The notes beneath the pieces are model-generated. The model was not told the origin of the DNA. It saw nothing but the letters and a program-made list of their open reading frames with translations, and did not search any database. Position numbers and translations under genes: made by a program. DNA of 64,000 nucleotides from Pseudomonadota bacterium (lineage in GTDB: Bacteria > Pseudomonadota > Alphaproteobacteria > Rhizobiales > Xanthobacteraceae), in the NCBI GenBank assembly GCA_023451825.1, contig JAEXYA010000037.1:4743-68742 (forward strand), in the 5' to 3' direction. Below are positions 33,084-41,264 of this stretch, piece by piece (within the stretch, counting starts at the first letter, position 1; every line of letters starts with the position of its first letter).

Positions 33084-34751
33084 ATGTTCAATCGACGCAG
33101 CAAATTGGAATTGCAGAATGCGTTGGCGCAGGCGGCTGCCATCAGCCGCTCGCAGGCGGTGATCGAGTTCAATCTCGATGGGACGATCATCACCGCCAAC
33201 GAAAATTTTCTTGCCGCAATGGGATACTCGCTGGATGAGATCAAGGGCAAGCATCACAGCCTGTTCGTCGATCAAACGACCCGTGATGGCGCTGCCTATC
33301 GTGAGTTCTGGGCTAACCTCAACAAGGGCCAGTTTCAGGCCGCCCAGTATAAACGGATTGCCAAGGGCGGGCGTGAGATCTGGATCGAGGCCAGCTACAA
33401 TCCGATCCTCAATGACGATGGCAAGCCGTACAAGGTGATCAAATTTGCCACCGACATTACCGCGAGCAAGATGGCGAGCCTCGATGCCCATGGCAAGATT
33501 GCAGCGATCGATCGCGCGCAGGCGGTGATCGAATTCAATCTCGATGGCACGATCATCACGGCCAATGAGAACTTCCTGGCTACCGTGGGATACGCCCTTT
33601 CGGAGATTCAGGGGCGGCATCACAGCATGTTCGTCGAACCGCAGGAGCGCGACGGCAATGCTTATCGCGATTTTTGGGCACGGCTTGCGCGCGGTGAATA
33701 TCAGGCAGCCGAATACAAGCGCGTCGGCAAGGGCGGCAAGGAAATCTGGATTCTGGCCACCTACAATCCGATCATGAACGATGTCGGAAAGCCGTTCAAA
33801 GTCGTGAAATTTGCAACCGACGTCACCCAACAGAAACTGAAGGCAGCAGATAGCGACGGCCAGATGCAGGCGATCCGCAAGTCACAGGCCGTGATCGAGT
33901 TCCGGATGGACGGCAACATCATCACTGCCAACCAGAATTTCCTGGATACGCTCGGCTATTCGCTGGATGAAATTCGCGATCGCCATCACAGCATGTTCGT
34001 CGATCCCATGGAGCGTGCATCGGCTGCCTATGGCGAATTCTGGGCCAGCCTGAATCGCGGCATCTATCAGGCGGCGGAATATCGGCGGCTCGGCAAAGGC
34101 GGGCGCGAAGTCTGGATCCAGGCCTCCTACAATCCGATTTTCGATCTCAACGGCAAGCCGTTCAAAGTGGTCAAATATGCCACCGACATCACCGCCCAGG
34201 CGATGGCCCGGATGAAGGCCGAGCGCGCGCGGTCGCTGATCGAATCCGTGGCTGCCGGCAGCGAGGAGATGAACGCCTCGATTCGAGAAATCTCCGAGAC
34301 CATGGTGAAGTCGCGGCAGACGGCCGAAGCTGCAGTGGGGCAGGTCGAGACCGCCGATGTCCAGGCGCAGCGGCTGACCTCTGCGGCGCATGCCATGGGC
34401 GGCATTGTCGGATTGATCGGTGACATCACGGGCCAGATCAATCTGCTGGCGCTGAACGCGACCATCGAATCGGCGCGGGCGGGAGAAGCCGGTCGCGGCT
34501 TTGCCGTGGTGGCTTCGGAGGTGAAGAACCTCGCCAATCAGGCCAAGCAGGCCACCGACAAAATCTCCAACGAAATCGAGGCGCTCAATGGCATTTCCGG
34601 CGATGTCGTCAGTGCGCTGGTCACGATCAAGCAGGCCATCGAGCACGTCAACGAGTTCGTCACCTCGACCGCCGCCGCGGTGGAGGAGCAGAGCACGGTG
34701 ACCTCGGACATGTCGGACAATATGCAGCGGGCGGCTGCAGAACTGGCATAG
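33084..34751 (+). CDS. Soluble triple-PAS methyl-accepting chemotaxis protein
   Basis: A 555-residue protein. Three nearly identical PAS modules begin QAVIEFNLDGTIITANENFL (residue 23), AQAVIEFNLDGTIITANENF (145) and QAVIEFRMDGNIITANQNFL (268). Each contains the HHS(L/M)FV and GREIW/GKEIW/GREVW segments of heme- or flavin-binding-like PAS folds. The signalling hairpin LALNATIESARAGEAGRGFA follows at about 454. No transmembrane helix is present, so this is a cytosolic sensor, similar in design to BdlA. The MA domain is short and ends soon after the tip region. It sits between an RHH gene and a NUDIX gene; no che genes are near. Confidence 0.9.
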   Translation: MFNRRSKLELQNALAQAAAISRSQAVIEFNLDGTIITANENFLAAMGYSLDEIKGKHHSLFVDQTTRDGAAYREFWANLNKGQFQAAQYKRIAKGGREIWIEASYNPILNDDGKPYKVIKFATDITASKMASLDAHGKIAAIDRAQAVIEFNLDGTIITANENFLATVGYALSEIQGRHHSMFVEPQERDGNAYRDFWARLARGEYQAAEYKRVGKGGKEIWILATYNPIMNDVGKPFKVVKFATDVTQQKLKAADSDGQMQAIRKSQAVIEFRMDGNIITANQNFLDTLGYSLDEIRDRHHSMFVDPMERASAAYGEFWASLNRGIYQAAEYRRLGKGGREVWIQASYNPIFDLNGKPFKVVKYATDITAQAMARMKAERARSLIESVAAGSEEMNASIREISETMVKSRQTAEAAVGQVETADVQAQRLTSAAHAMGGIVGLIGDITGQINLLALNATIESARAGEAGRGFAVVASEVKNLANQAKQATDKISNEIEALNGISGDVVSALVTIKQAIEHVNEFVTSTAAAVEEQSTVTSDMSDNMQRAAAELA

Positions 34752-34803
34752 TCGCCACTGCACGACCGTTTTTGCATCATCCGCGACCGTGCTAGGGTCG
34801 TGG

Positions 34804-35436
34804 ATGATGGCTCCTTTCAATCCCGCCACGCGGACGGCAATCGAGGCCCGCGTCGCCGCATTCACCCGCCTCGAACACGCAGCAACGTCCGCACAGCAGC
34901 TCAAGCGTGCGGCCGTGGCGCTGGTCCTTGCCCATGCAGACAATGAGGCTGCGACCGGCCTTCTGCTGACGTTGCGTGCGTCCAGCCTTCGGGCTCACAG
35001 CAATCAATGGGCGCTTCCGGGCGGGCGCTGTGATCCCGGCGAAACGCCGATCGAGACGGCGCTGCGTGAACTCGACGAGGAGCTTGGTCTGCAACTCACC
35101 GCGAGCGACGTGATCGGGATGCTCGACGATTATCCGACACGCTCCGGCTATCTGATTACGCCGGTGGTGATGTGGGCCGACGACAGCCGGCAACTGGTAC
35201 CCAATCCGGATGAAGTCGCCTCGGTCCACCGGATCGCGCTGACGGAGCTGCTGCGCCCGCAGGCGTTCGATTTCATCAGCATTCCCGAGAGCGAGCGGCG
35301 CGTGATCCGCTACAGCCATTTCGGCCATATGATCCACGCGCCCACCGCAGCATTGGTCTATCAGTTCAGCGAACTCCTGGCCGGCCGCATCACCCGCGTT
35401 GCGGAACTCGAACAGCCCGTTTTCGCCTGGAAGTAG
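34804..35436 (+). CDS. NUDIX hydrolase, CoA pyrophosphatase type
   Basis: A 210-residue protein. The Nudix box reads GGRCDPGETPIETALRELDEE-LG, which matches GX5EX7REUXEEXGU. The upstream RASSLRAHSNQWALPGG segment is typical of the CoA diphosphatase (NudL-like) branch. It would cleave CoA or other nucleoside diphosphate compounds. The ATG at 34804 is chosen; the frame also allows 34807. It lies 52 bases after the chemoreceptor. Confidence 0.88.
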   Translation: MMAPFNPATRTAIEARVAAFTRLEHAATSAQQLKRAAVALVLAHADNEAATGLLLTLRASSLRAHSNQWALPGGRCDPGETPIETALRELDEELGLQLTASDVIGMLDDYPTRSGYLITPVVMWADDSRQLVPNPDEVASVHRIALTELLRPQAFDFISIPESERRVIRYSHFGHMIHAPTAALVYQFSELLAGRITRVAELEQPVFAWK

Positions 35437-35506
35437 CAAGCCCGTTGCGCGACCCCGGCGTTTGCGCGAGCATGGCTGCAACAAGATCTGCTTGGGGAGG
35501 AATGCC

Positions 35507-36478
35507 ATGGTGTCGCTTTTGGCGCGGGGACTTTGCGTGGCGGCAGCGCTGCTGGCTGCATCCCATGCCAGCGCGCAGAACTTCCCCGATCATCCCATTA
35601 CGCTGATCATCCCCTTTGCGCCGGGCGGCAGCACATCCATCGTCGGCCGCGCCATCGCCGACAAGATGAGCGAGCAGCTTGGCGAAAAGGTCATCGTCGA
35701 TAACAGGCCAGGCGCGGGAGGCACCGTCGGCACGCGCGCAATCGCCAAGGCCGCGCCCGACGGTTACACGATCGGGCTCGGCTATACCGGCACGCTCGCG
35801 ATCGGTCCGACACTCTATGCAAAAGCGGGCTACGATCCGCGCAAGGATTTTGCGCCGATCGGCATGATCGGCCAGTCGCCGAATTCGCTTGTGGTGCATC
35901 CGTCGTTTCCGGCGAAGACAGTTGCCGAAGTTATTGCCTATGCGAAGGCAAATGTAGGCAAGCTCAATTTCGGTTCGGCCGGCGCAGGCACTGCGAGCCA
36001 CATCACCGGTGAATATTTTGCCAAGGCTGCCGGCATCACGCTCTTGCATGTCCCCTACAAAGGGACTGGTCCCGCGCTCGTCGATCTGATCGGCGGCCAC
36101 ATTCCCATGGCTTTCGCGCCGGTTCCGGCAACCCATGCCAATATCGTCAGCGGTCAACTGCGCGGCATCGCGGTCACCAGCCTGGTCCGCGCCAGTATGT
36201 TGCCGGATGTGCCGACGGTCGCCGAGTCCGGCCTGCAGGGTTTTGATGCGTCTCTGGCTTATGGTCTGGTCGCGCCAGCAGGTACGCCGCGGCCCATCGT
36301 CGATCGGTTGAATGCGGAGCTGCGAAAGGCGCTGCAATCCGAAGATGTTCGGAAGCGCTTGCAGCAGGACGGAACCGATCCGGAGCCTGGATCGCCGGAG
36401 GATTATGCGCGTTTCATCGACAAGGATGAGGCCAAATGGGCGCAGATCGTGAAATCGAGCGGGGCGAAAGAGGAGTAA
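35507..36478 (+). CDS. Tripartite tricarboxylate transporter substrate-binding protein (Bug/TctC)
   Basis: A 323-residue periplasmic protein. A signal peptide ends in SHASAQ. The Bug/TctC pattern is complete: FPDHPITLIIPFAPGGSTS, VDNRPGAGGTVGT, then VPYKGTGPALVDLIGG, and a C-terminal RFIDKDEAKWAQIVKSSGA. It would bind a carboxylate. The GGGGAGGAA ribosome site supports ATG 35507. No tctAB membrane genes are adjacent, which is common for this family. Confidence 0.92.
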   Translation: MVSLLARGLCVAAALLAASHASAQNFPDHPITLIIPFAPGGSTSIVGRAIADKMSEQLGEKVIVDNRPGAGGTVGTRAIAKAAPDGYTIGLGYTGTLAIGPTLYAKAGYDPRKDFAPIGMIGQSPNSLVVHPSFPAKTVAEVIAYAKANVGKLNFGSAGAGTASHITGEYFAKAAGITLLHVPYKGTGPALVDLIGGHIPMAFAPVPATHANIVSGQLRGIAVTSLVRASMLPDVPTVAESGLQGFDASLAYGLVAPAGTPRPIVDRLNAELRKALQSEDVRKRLQQDGTDPEPGSPEDYARFIDKDEAKWAQIVKSSGAKEE

Positions 36479-36686
36479 GGCAGCGGCATCGAGGTACGGT
36501 GCGCTGTTTGGTCGTCCTGTGCGGCCTTATTGGCAAGATCATTTTGAAAGACAAAATTCACCAAACTGCTCCAACGTGACGAGGGCTGAAAACTATCAAG
36601 AACCGACGATCCGCGCGGGGCGGTGCAGGATTGTCGATGTTTCCATGGATGCGCGCAGAGTTTCGCGCGCGAACCCGACAGGTCGC

Positions 36687-37910
36687 ATGTCTCATTCGTT
36701 TCGCATCTCTGCCGTCGCTATTCCGCTCGCCATGCTGCTGAGCACGTCCGTCCTCGCCTTTGACGCATCGTCGCTGCCGTCGTCGGTGGCCAATGCCATG
36801 GCGCAAGGTGCGTCGCCGCAGGCCGTTGCAGAGTATCGCCGTAAACTTGCCGAGTATCAGGAGGCGCGCGCGGCCTTCGATCAAGACGCGGGTGCCTATT
36901 GGACCGCGATCAGCGAGAAGCGAAAAATCCGATTTGCCAAGCGGCGTGCAGGCCAGGCCATCACGCTCAACGATTACGTGCTGGAGCAGGCGCCGCTCTA
37001 TGACGGACCGAAGCGGCCGGTGAATCCGGAGCCAGAACCCGACGCAGGTCCGCGCGTCCGCAAGGATCTGCCGGTGGTCGCAGACTTTCTCGGTGCAGCG
37101 CGATCGGAATTCCAATTCGCGCCCCAGCGCCCCGCAAGTGAGATGGCGTTCAAGAGCGCTTACGCGCGCGCCGCGTTGCAGGCCGGATTGACGCGCGAAA
37201 TCGGTGTCCGCGTATATTCGTTCGAGACCGGCGGCAATGGTGGTCATGACATGCAGTCGGGCCTCAATCCGTCGAAGCCCGGCTCGCGCGCGATCTCGAC
37301 GGCGATTGGCTACAATCAGCTTTTGACGGCGAATACGATCACGATCATCGCCGAAAAGGGGCCTCAGATCCTGAAGGTTCTGAGCGACAGGGCCGCAACG
37401 CTGCAGGGACCGCAGCGCAAGGCGATGGACCACAAGATCGCGGTGTTCAAGCGCATGCATGCGGTGGTGAAGACCCATCCGCAAAGCTGGAGCGCATTCG
37501 AAAAGCTCGGCACCACGCCGCAAGGCTGGGCGATGCATGCGCTGGTCCTGGACATGGATATCGGCCCGCAATTGCAGGTGCACAAGCTGCTCACCTCGGT
37601 CAACTTCGCGCGGGCGCGGGGTGTCGATCGGCCGCTGTCCGCAGCTGAGCTGGAGATGATGAATCTCACCGGTGACGGCAACGGTTTTGATATGGTGACC
37701 ATGCCGCAGGCGATGCGCGAGCAGGTGCCGACGGCGAACTTTTTCCAGCGCGGCGGCTATGAGCGGAATCCGGTGGTGATCCGCCACAACACCGTGGCCA
37801 AGCTGCTCGCGATCACCAACAACCGCATGGATGTGAACAGCAATCTGCCCGGCGCAAAAGAATTGGCCGCGGCCTTTGGATCGGCCACGGCCAGCAATGA
37901 AGCTCGATAA
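36687..37910 (+). CDS. Exported protein with lytic-transglycosylase-like sequence
   Basis: A 407-residue protein. A signal peptide MSHSFRISAVAIPLAMLLST ends near residue 24. Residues 31-120 form a helical, charged region. A segment around SFETGGNGGHDMQ (Glu 180) and SRAISTAIGYNQLLTANT (208-211) resembles the catalytic Glu and the GLMQ loop of SLT-type lysozyme folds, with a longer spacing. Peptidoglycan cleavage is therefore possible but not proven. The open frame reaches 36519, but the ATG at 36687 gives a clean signal peptide; 36645 is an alternative. It is convergent with the DUF4167 gene, 26 bases apart. Confidence 0.6.
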   Translation: MSHSFRISAVAIPLAMLLSTSVLAFDASSLPSSVANAMAQGASPQAVAEYRRKLAEYQEARAAFDQDAGAYWTAISEKRKIRFAKRRAGQAITLNDYVLEQAPLYDGPKRPVNPEPEPDAGPRVRKDLPVVADFLGAARSEFQFAPQRPASEMAFKSAYARAALQAGLTREIGVRVYSFETGGNGGHDMQSGLNPSKPGSRAISTAIGYNQLLTANTITIIAEKGPQILKVLSDRAATLQGPQRKAMDHKIAVFKRMHAVVKTHPQSWSAFEKLGTTPQGWAMHALVLDMDIGPQLQVHKLLTSVNFARARGVDRPLSAAELEMMNLTGDGNGFDMVTMPQAMREQVPTANFFQRGGYERNPVVIRHNTVAKLLAITNNRMDVNSNLPGAKELAAAFGSATASNEAR

Positions 37911-37936
37911 CGAGCGGCGCCTAAAGCTGCGAAAAC

Positions 37937-38698
37937 TTACGAGTTGAAGTCTTCGCCGACCGCGGCCGGTGCAGCAGCGGCTGCATCGGGACGCGGACCA
38001 TGCGGGCGACGGCGGCGACGCGGCGGAAAGCGCGGTTCGCCGTTGGCTTCGCCGGCAGCCTGCTCGGCGGGCACGCCATTGGCGGGCTGAGGAGCGCCGC
38101 CGGTGATGAAGGATGGCAGGCCGATATTCTCGCTGGCCTGCACAGCCGGCTGCGGCTGGAATTGCGGCTGCGGCTGGCGGGCATCGCGCGGATAGGGCTG
38201 CTCGCCACGCTCACGATGCTGGCGCGGTTGTTCGTTGCGGGGTTGGAAATTGTCGCGTTCGCGCGGCTGTTGCTGCTCTCGCTGCTGCGGCACGAAGCCC
38301 GGCTCGGCGCCGAAGTTCGAGAAGTTCTCGCTCTCGTCCTCGCCGTCCTCCACCTGCGCATCGCTGCCGCCATTCTCGGCGCGTTGCTGCTGTTGTGGCT
38401 GGTTCTGGCGGAACTGCTCCTGGGCAGCGGCGATCAGGCGGAAATAGTGTTCGGCATGCTGATAGTAGTTCTCGGCGGCCACCGGATCGCTCGACGAGCG
38501 CGAATCGCGGGCGAGCTGCAGATATTTCTCGGCGATATGCGAGGCGGTGCCGCGGATCTTGATATCGGGGCCGTTCGATTCGTAGACCCGGGTCATCGGG
38601 TTCTGGCCGCGCCGATTGTTGTTATTGTTGTTGTTGTGATTGTTGTTGCTGCGGTTGTTGTTACGCATCCGCTTGTTGTTGTTCTGACCGTTTCTCAT
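37937..38698 (-). CDS. DUF4167 protein with poly-Asn N-terminus
   Basis: A 253-residue protein. The first 30 residues are almost only Asn and Arg (NNNKRMRNNNRS, then NNNNNNNRRGQN). The conserved DUF4167 core follows: SNGPDIKIRGTASHIAEKYL with AENYYQHAEHYFRLI. The rest is Gln/Arg/Pro-rich and ends EDFNS. Members are alphaproteobacterial, next to prmC and prfA, and have no established function; an RNA- or condensate-linked role is inference. Codon use at the N-terminus gives a GTT/TTG repeat on the plus strand at 38610-38690. Confidence 0.85.
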   Translation of the reverse strand: MRNGQNNNKRMRNNNRSNNNHNNNNNNNRRGQNPMTRVYESNGPDIKIRGTASHIAEKYLQLARDSRSSSDPVAAENYYQHAEHYFRLIAAAQEQFRQNQPQQQQRAENGGSDAQVEDGEDESENFSNFGAEPGFVPQQREQQQPRERDNFQPRNEQPRQHRERGEQPYPRDARQPQPQFQPQPAVQASENIGLPSFITGGAPQPANGVPAEQAAGEANGEPRFPPRRRRRPHGPRPDAAAAAPAAVGEDFNS

Positions 38699-39234
38699 GT
38701 GTCGCTTTCGTTACTGAGATTTGTCACAGAGCTTTTTACTAAGTGGGCTGATTACTGAGCTGCTACGCGCCGAAATTCGTGGAGCTGGATTTTTTGCCGC
38801 GGCAGCATTCCGCGGGATCCGGACTGGCCTGTTTGAGGCATGCGTCCCAATCCGTCGTGCAGGTCATCGCTGCATCGATTTTGCCCAAAGTCGCGTTCAG
38901 CAAAGACGCGTTCCCCAATTGCCGGCTGACCCCATCAATCCGGCCAAGTCAGACGCCGGCCTTGTCCGGGCTCATGTCCCGGCGCGGCTTTTGTCCGTGA
39001 AATTCAAAGCGCAATAATCAGGCTTTCGTTCGCTCTGCGGTCGTGAGCTGCGCAGCACTTTCAGCCTTCGCGCTCAACCAGACCTGCCTGTGGAACCTGT
39101 ATCCGGACGGGCTCTCTTCCGAGATTACTGGTCACCCATATACCTCTGGGGCAACCAACCCTGTTCCGATGCTGCCCGGAAGGTAGTCGCTCCCAAGGGA
39201 TATTCCAAGCGGTTTTTTTCGATTTAAGAAGGCT
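38699..39234. other. 536-base intergenic region; possible structured RNA on the plus strand
   Basis: No gene is supported. From about 39050 to 39222 the plus strand shows possible pairing: ACGGGC (about 39098) with GCCCGG (about 39175), inside it TGGT with ACCA and CCC with GGG. It ends in a TTTTTTT run at about 39216-39222, but without a strong hairpin before it. Upstream sequence (38700-39000) has no structure I recognise. It could be a small RNA or an unlabelled 3' region of prmC; the evidence is weak. Confidence 0.3.
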
Positions 39235-40125
39235 TTATCGCGGCTTTTTTCGCCCCATAACCGCTCGCCGGATGCCTCCGAGGTCGGTTTTGGCGGGCGC
39301 GGGAAGGTCGAGGCCAGCGGCGGTCATCAGGTCGGCGACTGTATCGCTTTGATCATGGCCGACTTCGACGACGAGCGCGCCTCCGGGCGCGAGCAGCCGT
39401 GCGGCTTCCGGCGCGATGATGCGATAGGCGTCGTAACCGTCGCGGCCGCCATCGAGTGCGCGCAGCGGATCATGAGCGCGGACTTCAATGTCGAGATCCA
39501 CGATATCGGCCGAGGGAATGTAGGGAGGGTTCGACACGATAAGGTCGAAGCCTGCGCTCAGCGCGGATGCGTAGTCGCAGGCGACGAAATGCGCGCGCTG
39601 TGCAAGGCCGTTGCGTTCGGCATTGCCGCGCGCCGTTCGCAATGCAGCGAGATTGATGTCGGTGGCGATCCCCACTGCGTTAGGCAACTCGGAAAGCAGC
39701 GCTAGCAGGATCGCGCCCGAGCCGGTGCCGAGATCGACGATGCGCAGCGCACGCGATCGAGGCCCGGTGGCGTCGAGGCATTCGAGTGCGGCTTCGACGA
39801 TGGTTTCCGTGTCGGGGCGCGGGACCAAAGTATCGGCGGAAAGTGTGAACTGGAGCCCCCAGAATTCCTTGATTCCGGTGATGCGCGCGATCGGCTCGCC
39901 GTAAAGGCGACGGGCCGCAAACTGTGCGACTTGCGCCGCTTCATCCGGGGACAGCGTGCGTTTCGCCGCAGAGATCAGGCCCGTGAGATCGAGGTCGAGC
40001 GCCGCGCCGATCAGCAGGCGGGCGTCGAGTTCGGGGGAGTCGATATTGCCGGCGCGGAGCAAGTTCGTCAGCGAGCGCCGTGCGGCTTCGATGGTCTGGC
40101 CAGTGAAGTCGATGTCGGCACTCAC
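39235..40125 (-). CDS. prmC: Peptide chain release factor N5-glutamine methyltransferase
   Basis: A 296-residue protein. The SAM-binding motif DLGTGSGAI is at 131-139, and the NPPY motif that holds the glutamine is at 199-202. The N-terminal helical domain typical of PrmC is present (TIEAARRSLTNLLRAG). It methylates the GGQ glutamine of release factors 1 and 2. The start overlaps the end of prfA by four bases (ATGA), so its substrate and itself are translated together. Confidence 0.96.
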   Translation of the reverse strand: MSADIDFTGQTIEAARRSLTNLLRAGNIDSPELDARLLIGAALDLDLTGLISAAKRTLSPDEAAQVAQFAARRLYGEPIARITGIKEFWGLQFTLSADTLVPRPDTETIVEAALECLDATGPRSRALRIVDLGTGSGAILLALLSELPNAVGIATDINLAALRTARGNAERNGLAQRAHFVACDYASALSAGFDLIVSNPPYIPSADIVDLDIEVRAHDPLRALDGGRDGYDAYRIIAPEAARLLAPGGALVVEVGHDQSDTVADLMTAAGLDLPAPAKTDLGGIRRAVMGRKKPR

Positions 40126-41207
40126 GCCGCGTCGCCCTGTGCCGCGAGTTGTGCGGCCTGGTGCTCGGTCGTTAGCGCATCGGTCAGCTCATGCAGCGCT
40201 TCGCCAGCGATCACCTGCGGCAGCTTGTAGAGCGTCAGGTTGATGCGGTGATCGGTGACGCGGCCCTGCGGGAAGTTGTAGGTGCGGATGCGCTCGGAGC
40301 GGTCGCCCGAGCCCACCTTCTCCTTGCGGTCGGCGGAGCGCGCCGCGTCGAGGCGCTGTTGCTCGGCATCATAGATGCGCGAGCGCAGGATGTTCATGGC
40401 GGAGGCGCGGTTCTTATGCTGCGAGCGGCTGTCCTGCATCATGACCACGATGCCGGTGGGAATATGCGTGATGCGGATGGCCGATTCCGTCTTGTTGACG
40501 TGCTGGCCGCCAGCGCCGCCGGCACGCATGGTTTCGATCCGCAGATCATCCTGCCTGATATCGATATCCACTTCCTCGACTTCGGGCAGAACGGCGACCG
40601 TCGCTGCCGAAGTGTGAATGCGGCCTTGTGTTTCCGTGTCCGGGACGCGCTGCACACGGTGGACGCCGGATTCGAATTTCAGTTTTGCGAAAGCGCCACG
40701 GCCTTTCACTTCGGCGATGATTTCCTTGTAACCGCCGGCCGTGCCTTCTGAAGCGGAGACGACTTCGACCTTCCAGCCCTGCAGACTGGCGAAGCGCTCA
40801 TACATGCGAAACAGATCGCCGGCGAACAGCGAGGCTTCGTCGCCGCCGGTGCCGGCGCGGATTTCCAGCATGACGTTGCGGTCGTCCATGGCGTCCTTGG
40901 GCAGCAACGCCACGCGGATTTCCTGGGCGAGGGTCTCGATGCGCTCTTCCAACGCCGGACGTTCCATCTCCGCCATCTCGCGCATCTCGGCGTCGGTCGT
41001 GCCGTCGGCGATCATCGCGTCGATGTCTTTCAGCTCGCTGAGGGCCGCGCGATAGGTCTTCACCGCATCGATCAGCGGATTGAGCTCTGACAGCTCGCGC
41101 GTCGTCTTCACATAGTCTTCGGCAGCAAGCTGGCCGAGCACAGCCGCTTCGAGCGAGGCGTGATGTGCGAGGAGGACGTCGAGTTTGGCTTCGGGCAGTG
41201 CAGACAT
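40122..41207 (-). CDS. prfA: Peptide chain release factor 1
   Basis: A 361-residue protein. The GGQ motif is at 233-235 in RAGGAGGQHVNKTESA. The codon-recognition tripeptide of RF1 (PxT-type, reading UAA/UAG) lies in VHRVQRVPDTE, the expected place. Length is standard. It is followed directly by prmC, and lies 57 bases downstream of ptsP, so ptsP-prfA-prmC may be one transcript. Confidence 0.97.
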   Translation of the reverse strand: MSALPEAKLDVLLAHHASLEAAVLGQLAAEDYVKTTRELSELNPLIDAVKTYRAALSELKDIDAMIADGTTDAEMREMAEMERPALEERIETLAQEIRVALLPKDAMDDRNVMLEIRAGTGGDEASLFAGDLFRMYERFASLQGWKVEVVSASEGTAGGYKEIIAEVKGRGAFAKLKFESGVHRVQRVPDTETQGRIHTSAATVAVLPEVEEVDIDIRQDDLRIETMRAGGAGGQHVNKTESAIRITHIPTGIVVMMQDSRSQHKNRASAMNILRSRIYDAEQQRLDAARSADRKEKVGSGDRSERIRTYNFPQGRVTDHRINLTLYKLPQVIAGEALHELTDALTTEHQAAQLAAQGDAA

Positions 41208-41264
41208 TGGAAAATCTCGGAAGGCGCGGACAGGCGAGGCGACGTGCAGCGGGACTGAGCCTCG

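Noticed and set aside
36558..37787. A 409-residue minus-strand frame
   Set aside because: Antisense to the exported protein with signal peptide; composition is His/Arg-rich and not protein-like.
38000..38758. A 252-residue hydrophobic frame on the plus strand
   Set aside because: Antisense to the Asn/Gln-rich DUF4167 gene, so its Leu/Val/Ile richness is an artefact of complementary codons.
39050..39222. 6S RNA, tmRNA or RNase P RNA
   Set aside because: No GAGGAAAGTC of RNase P, no tag frame or TPsiC arm of tmRNA, and no zapA-type neighbour expected for 6S RNA.
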